DNA from: Myroides marinus
Lineage (GTDB): Bacteria; Bacteroidota; Bacteroidia; Flavobacteriales; Flavobacteriaceae
Assembly (NCBI RefSeq): GCF_900109075.1
Contig: NZ_FNYS01000012.1
Span: 1-64,000 of the forward strand
Direction of reading: 5' to 3'
DNA length: 64,000 bases
In this document: piece after piece, positions 7,509 through 15,000 of the stretch
Numbering within the stretch: position 1 is the first letter of the stretch
Layout: every line of letters starts with the position of its first letter
Notes under the pieces: generated by a model
Databases searched by the model: none
Told to the model about the DNA's origin: nothing
Seen by the model: only the letters and a program-made list of their open reading frames with translations
Translations under genes and position numbers: made by a program

Positions 7509-8542
7509 TATTTCTTCCATTTATTTTCTGCCATGTACATAGGCATTCTCCATATAACATTAGCTAAGCTTGGATTGTCAATGAATGGGTTTCTGTTTCC
7601 TTGTGAATATCTGAACTCAGGGTTTTGAGGATTACCATGATATTCATTACGTCTTCTTTCTATTTCAGATACAGGGTCTTCTGCATTCCACTTTAAGAAT
7701 AGATCTATCATACTATCTGTAAGTGGAGCTCTAGAGTTAATAGGGACACCTACTTTACTAGCATTTGTATATCTATCATATTTAGGATCCTTATTTACTT
7801 CATAACGAATATGCATATATAACATCATACGTGCCACATCACCTTTCCATTCATCCCCAGGATACCAGTTGTATGAACCTACAGAACCTGAATTACCTTT
7901 ACCATCAGCGAACTTCTTATTACTTCTTGTACTATTCCAAGAACCATTAATAGAACGTAAGTTATGAGCATCTGTACCTGCTATTTCAGGGATAGATGTT
8001 CCGATATATCCGTGTCTAGGATTAGCATCAAGAGCTAGTTGATCTTTAGTTTTGGCTAGTGATTTAGCAAATACATGTTCTCTTTCCCATCTTTTATGAC
8101 GATTAGCATCTGTGTCATAGGATAGGTTTTTATTGATAGAACGTTGTTGTATAGTAGAGTTTTTACTGTCTTTATCTGGCCATCCATAGATAAGTAGCAC
8201 ATTATCTTTGTTTTCAGGGTCTTCGTCTGTATATCTTATAGCTTCCCATATTCCAGGAGTATAAGATATAGATTTATGAGTTTTAGTTATTAATGTAGCT
8301 AATTCTCTTTTAAGCTCCATTCCTGTTTTAGACCAATCGATATCTTTATAGTAATCACTATACTCTTCAGGAATTACAAAAGTTTTAGGATCTGGTATGT
8401 CTTTATCATTACCAATAGGAGGTACTACAACAGGTGGTTTAGGATCTACTGGAGTAGTAGGTTTATCTGGTGTGCTTTCATCTTTTGAACAAGAAAAAGC
8501 TAATAGAGAAAGACATAGCGCTATACTTAGTCTCTTAATCAT
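7508..8542 (-). CDS. Endonuclease I family secreted lipoprotein, paralogue 1
   Basis: This is a predicted extracytoplasmic non-specific nuclease. A lipoprotein signal (LAFSC, Cys18) is followed by S-K-D-E, an acidic tract like the surface-export signal of flavobacterial lipoproteins. A Pro/Val-rich linker covers residues about 25-50. The nuclease domain carries REHVFAKS (about 153-160) and DAHNLRS, matching the EHV / DLHNL metal-binding core of the EndA (PF04231) family. The tail EIERRRNEYHGNP...GNRNPFIDNP is shared with the two paralogues below. TAATTTTG lies at 8571-8578 on its strand. The three genes are all on the minus strand but are separate transcription units. Confidence 0.9.
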   Translation of the reverse strand: MIKRLSIALCLSLLAFSCSKDESTPDKPTTPVDPKPPVVVPPIGNDKDIPDPKTFVIPEEYSDYYKDIDWSKTGMELKRELATLITKTHKSISYTPGIWEAIRYTDEDPENKDNVLLIYGWPDKDSKNSTIQQRSINKNLSYDTDANRHKRWEREHVFAKSLAKTKDQLALDANPRHGYIGTSIPEIAGTDAHNLRSINGSWNSTRSNKKFADGKGNSGSVGSYNWYPGDEWKGDVARMMLYMHIRYEVNKDPKYDRYTNASKVGVPINSRAPLTDSMIDLFLKWNAEDPVSEIERRRNEYHGNPQNPEFRYSQGNRNPFIDNPSLANVIWRMPMYMAENKWKK

Positions 8543-8570
8543 AATTTTAAAGGTTTTTATTTCTGTTCTA

Positions 8571-8578
8571 CAAAATTA
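8571..8578 (-). promoter_or_regulatory. -7 element before endonuclease paralogue 1
   Basis: The minus strand reads TAATTTTG, followed by AGAACAGAA. A similar arrangement occurs before paralogue 3. Confidence 0.5.
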
Positions 8579-8643
8579 CAGCTTTTAAAATTAAGATGAC
8601 TAAAAGTGGCGTAGTATTCTCATTTGAATAGTGATATAAAATA

Positions 8644-8672
8644 AAAAAGGACATCTATACAGATGTCCTTTT
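8644..8672 (-). terminator. Terminator of tRNA-Met
   Basis: Stem AAAAGGACATCT with its complement, loop about four bases, with a T run on the minus strand; it lies five bases after the tRNA-Met 3' end. Confidence 0.85.
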
Positions 8673-8677
8673 ACTCG

Positions 8678-8751
8678 TAGCGAAGACGGGAGTTGAACCC
8701 GTGACCTCAGGGTTATGAATCCTGCGCTCTAACCGACTGAGCTACCTCGCC
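8678..8751 (-). tRNA. tRNA-Met (anticodon CAT)
   Basis: The minus strand folds as a 74-base cloverleaf. The acceptor is GGCGAGG / CTTCGCT (two G-U pairs) with discriminator A. The D arm is GCTC-AGTCGGTTA-GAGC, the anticodon loop is TTCATAA, and the T arm is ACGGGTTCAACTCCCGT. The normally paired first base pair argues for the elongator rather than the initiator. A lysidine-modified tRNA-Ile with CAT anticodon cannot be fully excluded by eye. Confidence 0.9.
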
Positions 8752-9076
8752 ATTTATGGTCTTGTCATTACTTCTGTAATGCGAGTGCAAATATAGTAGT
8801 ATTTATGGGTTCTCCAAACTGTTTTGAGAAGTAATTTATAGTAATAAAAAGATTTTATTTTAATTGGTTTATAATGAAAAACTTAGTCATTTAAAATATT
8901 TTAATTGTGTATTTGGTTTAGTTGATAATAATATTATAGAGTCATTATTGTGAGATATCTTAGTATTTATGATAGATAGATATAGTTTTTAGATGTTGTA
9001 TTGTGCTGTGTGATTATATTGTTATTTTTTTGTGAAAACTGTTTTGTAAATTGTTTTGATATCTATCTTTGATACT
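8752..9076. other. Intergenic gap between tRNA-Met and the DedA gene
   Basis: Apart from the tRNA-Met promoter, the gap is AT-rich sequence in which I see no gene, hairpin or repeat. The DedA gene promoter should lie here, but no clear TTG/TAnnTTTG pair is seen. Confidence 0.5.
8788..8817 (-). promoter_or_regulatory. Promoter of tRNA-Met
   Basis: Minus strand: TTG (8815-8817), 19 bases, TATATTTG (8788-8795), then CACTCGCA. Spacing and the downstream CACTCGCA are the same as at tRNA-Pro. Confidence 0.8.
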
Positions 9077-9724
9077 ATGGAACTATTAGATTATCTTTTA
9101 CACGTAGATAAGTATTTGCACCTTTTTATAGAGCAGTATGGAACGTGGTTGTATGTAATTCTGTTTTTAATAATATTTGTTGAGACAGGACTTGTTGTTA
9201 TGCCTTTTTTACCTGGAGATTCTTTATTGTTTGCTACAGGTATGTTAGTTGCGCAATCAGATGAATTGAATATTGTTTTGACAATTGCAATTTTATTGGT
9301 AGCAGCTATATCAGGCGATTCGTTAAACTACTATTTGGGACGGAAAGTAGGTATGCGCCTTACAGAGGTACGACTTTTTGGTAAACAAGTAGTAAAACAA
9401 GAACACATAGATAAAACGCATTCGTTTTATGAGAAGTATGGTGAACGTACTATAGTTATAGCCCGCTTCGTACCTATTGTGCGTACATTAGCTCCATTTG
9501 TAGCAGGAATTGGAAAAATGCGTTACTCTATTTTTATGACGTATAATGTAGTTGGTGGAGTTGTTTGGGTAGTAGGATTAACATTAGCAGGTTACTTCTT
9601 AGGAAATATTCCTCTTATAAAAGATAATTTCTCTAAGATAGTATTATTGATTATTGTTGTATCAGTATTACCTATTGTTTACGAGTTTGTAAAAGCTAAG
9701 ATGCAAAAGAATAAAGTAGCTTAG
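9077..9724 (+). CDS. DedA family membrane protein
   Basis: This is an integral inner-membrane protein of the DedA/SNARE-associated (VTT) superfamily, members of which have been linked to lipid carrier flipping and membrane homeostasis. Family motifs are ETGLVVMPFLPGDSLLFATG, YYLGRKVG, and the conserved arginines in ARFVPIVRTLAPFVAGIGKM, with about five membrane segments. The open frame extends upstream to a TTG at 9056, but the ATG at 9077 (MELLDYLL, 215 residues) fits homologues better and I use it. It stands alone between tRNA-Met and the second nuclease, ending in a shared perfect palindrome. Confidence 0.9.
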   Translation: MELLDYLLHVDKYLHLFIEQYGTWLYVILFLIIFVETGLVVMPFLPGDSLLFATGMLVAQSDELNIVLTIAILLVAAISGDSLNYYLGRKVGMRLTEVRLFGKQVVKQEHIDKTHSFYEKYGERTIVIARFVPIVRTLAPFVAGIGKMRYSIFMTYNVVGGVVWVVGLTLAGYFLGNIPLIKDNFSKIVLLIIVVSVLPIVYEFVKAKMQKNKVA

Positions 9725-9755
9725 TTTATATTAGATAGTATTATTAACAAAATAT

Positions 9756-9805
9756 ATAAATCAAAAAGGTCGTTGAAGATATCTTCAACGACCTTTTTGA
9801 TTTAT
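9756..9805. terminator. Bidirectional terminator, perfect 25-bp palindrome
   Basis: Left half 9756-9780 and right half 9781-9805 are exact reverse complements (core AAAGGTCGTTGAAGAT). T runs occur on both sides. It serves the DedA gene and the convergent nuclease gene. Confidence 0.92.
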
Positions 9806-9815
9806 AATGGATATT

Positions 9816-10850
9816 TTATTTAACCCATAAGTTTTGAGCTTTTGGCCCACCCCAAATCTGAGTAGCTAGATGTGGGTTATCAATAAATGGATTACGATTT
9901 CCTTGTGAATTCTTGTAAATAGGATTGTAAGGGTTTCCATGATATTCATTACGTCTTCTTTCTATTTCGGATACAGGATCTTCTGCATTCCATTTTAAGA
10001 ATAAGTCTATCATTTCATCACTTAGAATACCTGTTTTATCATCAATAGGCATTCCTACTTTACTAGCTTTAGTATATCCACCACCGTTTTCATTTTCATA
10101 TCGAATATGCATATACATCATCATACGAGCGACATCACCTCTCCATTCATCACCAGGGTAGTAATATTCTTTACCTACCGTTTTAGAGTTACCATTACCA
10201 TCTACAAATTTTCTGTTCCCTCTAGAAGAGTTTGTTGAGCGGTTGATAGGACGTAAGTGATGTGCATCATGCCCAGCTATATCTTCTATTGCTGTTGGTG
10301 TTTCGTTACTAGATGTTGTGTTTAAGGCTTTTTGATTTTTAGTTTTATCAACCGCTAATGACTTAGCAAATACGTGTTCTCTTTCCCATAAGAGTGTTTG
10401 ATTCATACCTGTACTTCCATTGTTTTTATGCTCTTTAAGTACTGATCTTTTCTTTTTTACATCATCCTTAGCGTCTTTATCAGGCCAACCATATATTTGT
10501 AGTACGTTATTAGAATTATCTGGGTCTTCATCTGTGAATTCTGAAGCATTCCATATACCAGGAGTATAGCTTTGAGGTAAGTGACTCTCTTTTACTAATG
10601 TCGCTAGTTGTTGTTTTAGTGTCATACCACCTTTGGTGAAATCTATTTTACTATAGTATTTCTGATAAACTGCAGGAATGACATACTCTGCTGTATTTCC
10701 GTTATTGTTACCTTCTCCAGGTTCATCAGGTTTTGGAGTAACAGGTTTGTTGTCTCCATTGCCAGGAGTAGGATCAGTGATAATAGGGTCTTTTGTACAC
10801 GAAACAGTGAACATAAGTAACCCCATTAAGGCAAGTAATGATTTTTTCAT
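9816..10850 (-). CDS. Endonuclease I family secreted lipoprotein, paralogue 2
   Basis: This is a predicted surface or periplasmic nuclease of 344 residues. The lipobox TVSC is followed by T-K-D, then a Gly/Pro/Asn-rich linker (about 25-55). The catalytic core is WEREHVFAKSLA and GHDAHHLRPIN, where the first paralogue has DAHNL. NSSRGNRKF and YYPGDEWRGDVARMMMYMHIRYE follow, then the tail DPVSEIERRRNEYHGNP. The DNA encoding this tail is close to that of paralogue 1 and the proteins align along the whole length, so the pair arose by duplication. Substrate (DNA, RNA or both) is not readable. Confidence 0.9.
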   Translation of the reverse strand: MKKSLLALMGLLMFTVSCTKDPIITDPTPGNGDNKPVTPKPDEPGEGNNNGNTAEYVIPAVYQKYYSKIDFTKGGMTLKQQLATLVKESHLPQSYTPGIWNASEFTDEDPDNSNNVLQIYGWPDKDAKDDVKKKRSVLKEHKNNGSTGMNQTLLWEREHVFAKSLAVDKTKNQKALNTTSSNETPTAIEDIAGHDAHHLRPINRSTNSSRGNRKFVDGNGNSKTVGKEYYYPGDEWRGDVARMMMYMHIRYENENGGGYTKASKVGMPIDDKTGILSDEMIDLFLKWNAEDPVSEIERRRNEYHGNPYNPIYKNSQGNRNPFIDNPHLATQIWGGPKAQNLWVK

Positions 10851-11072
10851 TTTAATAAGTGTGTTTAATTATTCTGTTCTTGGCAAGTTACGTATTATAA
10901 GACTTTTGAGTAAGTGTGATTTGGGTTATGTATATTCTGTAAGTGAAGAGTTAAATTAGTGTAGTATTACCTGTTATGTGAATATTGGTTAAATCTGAGT
11001 AGGTATTTTAAAACTTTTTATGGAAATAAAATAGGGAAAGGGAAGCTATGTAAAGTGTGATTAGTGCATAAA

Positions 11073-11103
11073 AAAAGAGACAATCATGTCGATTGTCTCT
11101 TTT
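11073..11103 (-). terminator. Terminator of endonuclease paralogue 3
   Basis: Stem AAAAGAGACAATC / GATTGTCTCTTTT with loop ATGTC; on the minus strand it is followed by a T run. Confidence 0.88.
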
Positions 11104-11129
11104 AGTATATTGTAAAACGTAGTGTTTAC

Positions 11130-12089
11130 TTATTTTTTCCAAGTATTCTCTGCTGGTTTAGTACCACCCCAAATTTGCGTAGCTAAATATGGGTTATCAA
11201 TAAATGGATTACGGTTACCTTGAGCATATTTATTGCTTCTATTACCATGGTATTCATTACGTCTTTTCTCAAATTCAGATACAGGGTCTTGTTCGTTCCA
11301 TTCAAGTAATAATTCTACCATTTTAGGGTCGATCTTATTAGCTGTTCCAATTACTACACCAGATCCAATTCCTTTATTTCCTGAAGCATCATATTTCGGA
11401 ATACATCTGTCTCCATATCTAACATACATATACATCATCATACGAGCTACATCTCCTTTCCATTCATCTCCTGGGTACCATCCTTTAGCAATAGCTTTAG
11501 AAACACCACTTCCTGCTATAAAGGGAAGGTTACCTCTTTCGCTATTCCATTTTACATCTGCTGGTCTTAAGTGATGTGCATCAGATCCAGGACCAGTTTC
11601 TTGTAGATTAGGTGTACCTAATGATTTAGCATAAGTATGTTCTCTATTCCATTGACCTTCATTTCCTCCATGATTATTTTTATTTCTAGTGTATGCAGTT
11701 TTCCCACTAGTTACACCTTCGTGTCCATATAATAGATACACTTCATTACTTCCTACGGAAACAACATCAGTTGCTTTACTAGCTTCCCAAATGTCCCCAT
11801 AAGATAAGAATCTCTTATGAGTATCAGTAGTTAGTTTAGTAAGATCTTCTTTTAATGCCATACCTGTTTTTTTGAAGTCCACTGTTTTGTAATAATCAGC
11901 TTGTTCTTTTGGCATGTTACTAAAATCTCCAGGTTTACCAGGTTCTGGTTTACTTGGATCAATAGGTTTAGTAGGCTCTGTTGGTTTTTCTTTACCAGGT
12001 GTTGGATCTGTTATGATAGGATCCTTTGTGCAACTTGATACTGATAAAAGTAAAGATGCGAATGTTACTAATAATAAATTCATTCTCAT
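11130..12089 (-). CDS. Endonuclease I family secreted lipoprotein, paralogue 3
   Basis: This 319-residue protein is the most diverged of the three nucleases. The lipobox is SVSSC (Cys20), followed by TKDPIITDPTPGK, nearly identical to paralogue 2. A Pro/Lys linker covers 30-58. The core is WNREHTYAKSLG and GSDAHHLRPADVKWNSERGNLPF, then WYPGDEWKGDVARMMMYMYVRYGD and the shared tail EFEKRRNEYHGNRSNKYAQGNRNPFIDNP. REHTYAKS replaces REHVFAKS. Two methionines three codons apart could start it; the first (12089) gives a normal signal. TATCTTTG lies at 12128-12135 on its strand. Confidence 0.9.
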   Translation of the reverse strand: MRMNLLLVTFASLLLSVSSCTKDPIITDPTPGKEKPTEPTKPIDPSKPEPGKPGDFSNMPKEQADYYKTVDFKKTGMALKEDLTKLTTDTHKRFLSYGDIWEASKATDVVSVGSNEVYLLYGHEGVTSGKTAYTRNKNNHGGNEGQWNREHTYAKSLGTPNLQETGPGSDAHHLRPADVKWNSERGNLPFIAGSGVSKAIAKGWYPGDEWKGDVARMMMYMYVRYGDRCIPKYDASGNKGIGSGVVIGTANKIDPKMVELLLEWNEQDPVSEFEKRRNEYHGNRSNKYAQGNRNPFIDNPYLATQIWGGTKPAENTWKK

Positions 12090-12127
12090 GATAGAAGTGA
12101 TTTATATAATATGTTTGTTTCTGTCTA

Positions 12128-12135
12128 CAAAGATA
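12128..12135 (-). promoter_or_regulatory. -7 element before endonuclease paralogue 3
   Basis: The minus strand reads TATCTTTG then TAGACAGAAA, resembling the box before paralogue 1 (TAATTTTG then TAGAACAGAA). No clear -33 element. Confidence 0.5.
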
Positions 12136-12183
12136 ATTCTATGACTTAGTCTAAATGGAGGAGAATTATCATGTTTTATTAAT

Positions 12184-13395
12184 TTATTTCTTTTCTAATA
12201 AAGCCATGTAGAATCCGTCAAAACCAGACTCACTAGCTAATATCTTATGATCTTCAATAAATTTAAAATCTTTACCTGCTTCAGAGTTTAAGAATTTCTC
12301 TATCTGCTTTTCATTCTCAGAAGGAAGAACAGAACAAGTAGCATAAACTAACTTACCTCCAGATTTTAATATCTTAGAGTAGTCTTGTAACACTTGAGCT
12401 TGCACTTCTTTAATCTCTTCGATAAACTCAGGTCTAAGCTTCCACTTACTATCTGGGTTTCTTTTAAGAACACCTAGTCCACTACATGGAGCATCGATTA
12501 ATACACGATCAGCTTTATCATGAAGTTTTTTAATAGTCTTAGTACCTTCTATGATACGATATTCTATATTAAAAGCACCATTACGCTTAGCTCTAATCTT
12601 TAATTGTTTTTGTTTGCTTTCATAGATATCCATAGCGATGATTTGCCCTTTGTTCTCCATTAGAGAAGCAATGTGCAATGTTTTACCACCAGCACCAGCA
12701 CATGTATCTACTACACGCATACCAGGTTTAACATCTAATAATCTAGCCACTAATTGTGAAGAAGCATCTTGTACTTCGAATAATCCTTCTTTAAAAGCAT
12801 CAGTTAAGAATACATTAGCTCTTTCTTTAAGGATAAGGGCGTCAGGATATTCTTCAGGCATGATAGTCTCAATGTCTAAATCCATTAAGATACCATATAA
12901 TTTTTGTCTAGTAGTTTTTAAAGTATTCACACGTAGGATAACGCTTGCTTGTTTATTTTGAGCAGCTATCTCCTTCGTCCACTTTTCTTCTCCTAATTCT
13001 TTTACTCCTAATTCATCTATCCAGTCAGGAATAGATTCTTTGAACTTTCTGATTTTACTTAACTCATCAAATCTTCCTTTGATACGACGTTCAGGAGTAT
13101 TCTCAAAGTATTTCCAATCTGGTAATGTATATCCTCTTAGTACAGCCCATACTGCAAAGATTCTCCAAGCGTCATCCCTGTTTATAGGATCTTTTACTTC
13201 AGCTATCTCTGCGTATAATCTTCTCCATCTTACTATTTCATAGATAGTCTCAGCTACGAATTTTCTATCAGCGCTTCCCCAGCGTTTATCTTTTTTCAAT
13301 GCTCTAGCTACCATTTTATCTGCATATTCTCCATCGTTGAATATAGCTAAAATAGAGTCGATAACTGTAAATACAAGGTTTCTGTGTAATCTCAT
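12184..13395 (-). CDS. RsmB/NSUN-type RNA cytosine-5 methyltransferase
   Basis: This is a SAM-dependent m5C methyltransferase acting on rRNA or tRNA. An N-terminal NusB-like helical region (about 1-130) is followed by a Rossmann methyltransferase domain. SAM-binding motif I is VDTCAGAGGKT, motif IV is DAPCSGLGVLKRNPD, and the catalytic motif VI is ATCSVLPSEN; both cysteines (PCS and TCS) are present. The frame is open to an ATG at 13422, but that would place the start inside the terminator of the upstream gene. The ATG at 13395 (MRLHRNLVFTVID, 403 residues) is chosen. Ribosomal target C967 is the family role in E. coli; here it is inferred. Confidence 0.9.
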   Translation of the reverse strand: MRLHRNLVFTVIDSILAIFNDGEYADKMVARALKKDKRWGSADRKFVAETIYEIVRWRRLYAEIAEVKDPINRDDAWRIFAVWAVLRGYTLPDWKYFENTPERRIKGRFDELSKIRKFKESIPDWIDELGVKELGEEKWTKEIAAQNKQASVILRVNTLKTTRQKLYGILMDLDIETIMPEEYPDALILKERANVFLTDAFKEGLFEVQDASSQLVARLLDVKPGMRVVDTCAGAGGKTLHIASLMENKGQIIAMDIYESKQKQLKIRAKRNGAFNIEYRIIEGTKTIKKLHDKADRVLIDAPCSGLGVLKRNPDSKWKLRPEFIEEIKEVQAQVLQDYSKILKSGGKLVYATCSVLPSENEKQIEKFLNSEAGKDFKFIEDHKILASESGFDGFYMALLEKK

Positions 13396-13413
13396 TATTA
13401 TATGAATATAAAT

Positions 13414-13446
13414 AGCCCACAAATATACGTCTATTTGTGGGCTTTA
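13414..13446 (-). terminator. Terminator of the ECF sigma operon
   Basis: A 12-bp stem, AGCCCACAAATA / TATTTGTGGGCT, lies 25 bases after the LTxxQ gene. It separates this operon from the methyltransferase gene and supports the latter's later start. Confidence 0.75.
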
Positions 13447-13467
13447 TGTTTATGTCGTGTTAATATT

Positions 13468-13899
13468 TTACTTATTGTCTTTGTACTTTTTTAGAAGCTT
13501 TCTGTTAAAGTCATCTTCTGCTTTTTTAAGCATTAAGACATTTTTATCACCGATTATTTTCTTAGCATCTTCTATAAACTTAACTCGTGCAGCAGAGTAA
13601 GTCTCCTCAAAGTTGATAAGTTCCTGTACCTTTTTACTAGATTCCTTATCACTTAGTTTATTTAGATCTTCGATATCTGTATACTTAACATATTTAAAGA
13701 TATCAGCATGTCTTAACTCAGACATCTTCTTGTCATAGGCGATATATATAGGCAAGAATTTGTCAGCCTGTTCACTAGTTAGCTTTAGTTCAGAAGAAAT
13801 GTGAGCTACTTTTAGAGAACGTATTTGATCGTGTTTATCTTGTGCGTAGATAAGCGTACTACAAACAAGTATAAATAAAATACTTAATAATTGTTTCAT
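13468..13899 (-). CDS. Periplasmic LTxxQ-motif protein (ECF sigma operon)
   Basis: A signal peptide (MKQLLSILFILVCSTLIYAQ) and 123 mature residues, mostly helical and charged. LKLTSEQADKFLPIY (about 38-52) holds one LTxxQ motif as in Spy/CpxP/ZraP periplasmic chaperone-sensors, and the protein has the size of those families. Flavobacterial relatives are often named as sensors of an ECF sigma factor. It is third in an operon with a sigma factor and a membrane anti-sigma candidate, starting four bases after the latter. A role in envelope stress sensing is inferred from motif and context. Confidence 0.8.
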   Translation of the reverse strand: MKQLLSILFILVCSTLIYAQDKHDQIRSLKVAHISSELKLTSEQADKFLPIYIAYDKKMSELRHADIFKYVKYTDIEDLNKLSDKESSKKVQELINFEETYSAARVKFIEDAKKIIGDKNVLMLKKAEDDFNRKLLKKYKDNK

Positions 13900-13903
13900 T
13901 GTA

Positions 13904-14314
13904 TTATTCGTTTAAGTAGTATTCGATATCAATATGTGATAACACATAATGATCTAATTGAGATGGTTTTATATCTATATTTTGTTCTAATTCTTCTATA
14001 TCCTTATCATCTAATGAATTGATGATTTCGTTATTAAGAGAATAAGATAAATTATATTCTAAGTAGTTTTCAATATTGTTGTTAAGTTGGTTGTTTTTCT
14101 CTGTTTTATACACAAAGCTAATACCTATAAATAAACTTACACATGCTGCTGCTACCATCCATACGTACTTGTTTTTATACAGTGGAATAATTTTAGGAGC
14201 AGGAGCAGTATTCTCAATACTAGCCATTACTTTGCCCTCTAGTTGAGCGAAGTAATCATCAGGTACTTTAAATACTTGTTTTGGATTGTTCTTATTTAAA
14301 AAATCGTTGTGCAT
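13904..14314 (-). CDS. Single-span membrane protein, putative anti-sigma factor
   Basis: The 136-residue protein has an N-terminal cytoplasmic part of about 50 residues, one membrane helix (YVWMVAAACVSLFIGISFVY, about 50-69) and an acidic periplasmic tail. No zinc-binding HxxxCxxC anti-sigma motif is seen. The call rests on topology and on its place 43 bases after an ECF sigma gene and four bases before an LTxxQ gene. The VPDDYFAQLEGKVMASI segment near the N-terminus is a common start of such flavobacterial proteins. Function unproven. Confidence 0.7.
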   Translation of the reverse strand: MHNDFLNKNNPKQVFKVPDDYFAQLEGKVMASIENTAPAPKIIPLYKNKYVWMVAAACVSLFIGISFVYKTEKNNQLNNNIENYLEYNLSYSLNNEIINSLDDKDIEELEQNIDIKPSQLDHYVLSHIDIEYYLNE

Positions 14315-14357
14315 TTTATTCTCATTTATCTATTAGACGAAATTTATTGCCTAAGGT

Positions 14358-14900
14358 TTAATTGGCTTGCAAAAATAGTTCTATTTTTTTGACTGCGTGG
14401 TGATAAGATGCTTTTAGTGCACCAACGCTAGTATCTAAAATTTCTGACATAGACTGATAGTCTAAATCTTCATAATATTTCATTTTAAAGACGAGTTGTT
14501 GTTTTTGCGGAAGTGTAGCTATAGCTTTTTGTAATAATAGTTCAGCCTCATCTCCATCGAACAATGAGTCGGCTTCAAGTTGATCGATTAGGTACTCATT
14601 TAAATCTCCTTCTTGAATATTGAGCTTTCTACTCTTTTGTTTTAGGAAGTCTAGTGCTTGATTAGTAGCAATTCTATACATCCATGAGAACAGTTGACTA
14701 TTTCCTTTAAAGGTATCTATGTTTTGATAGATCTTGATAAGTGACTCCTGTAGTATATCATCAGTATCATCGTGATTTAGTACTATAGTACGGATATGCA
14801 TATATAACCTCTCTTGATATAAGGAGATTAATTCACGAAATGCTTCATGCTTAGTGTCGTTATTTTGTAATCGATCTAAAAGTGAATTTTCGTTAGACAA
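14358..14900 (-). CDS. ECF-family RNA polymerase sigma factor
   Basis: The 180-residue sigma factor has region 2 (LYMHIRTIVLNHDDTDDILQESLIKIYQNIDTF, with FSWMYRIATNQALDFLKQKSR) and region 4 (LPQKQQLVFKMKYYEDLDYQSMSEILDTSVGALKASYHHAVKKI). No region 1 or 3 is present, as in group IV sigma factors. The reading frame starts with TTG at 14900 (TTG TCT AAC GAA AAT); no ATG occurs until residue 34, well inside region 2, so TTG initiation is likely. First gene of a three-gene stress-response type operon. Confidence 0.92.
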   Translation of the reverse strand: MSNENSLLDRLQNNDTKHEAFRELISLYQERLYMHIRTIVLNHDDTDDILQESLIKIYQNIDTFKGNSQLFSWMYRIATNQALDFLKQKSRKLNIQEGDLNEYLIDQLEADSLFDGDEAELLLQKAIATLPQKQQLVFKMKYYEDLDYQSMSEILDTSVGALKASYHHAVKKIELFLQAN

Positions 14901-14981
14901 AAGTTTCTGTTTTATTAGGTTTGTGGTTAATGGTATGAGTAAAAGTATATAATTAAAGTCGGTTTATAATTATAAAGAACT

Positions 14982-14989
14982 TATTTTTG
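14982..14989 (+). promoter_or_regulatory. -7 element of the HAD gene
   Basis: TATTTTTG ends only 11 bases before the ATG at 15001. If used, the transcript would have a leader of only a few bases or none. Confidence 0.5.
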
Positions 14990-15000
14990 TCATAAAAAAA

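Noticed and set aside
7508..12089. Nuclease cluster as a toxin / defence island
   Set aside because: All three have lipoprotein signals and lack immunity-like partners or toxin-delivery domains; secreted scavenging nucleases are the simpler reading.
13396..13422. Earlier start of the methyltransferase at 13422
   Set aside because: It would lie within the hairpin terminator of the preceding operon.
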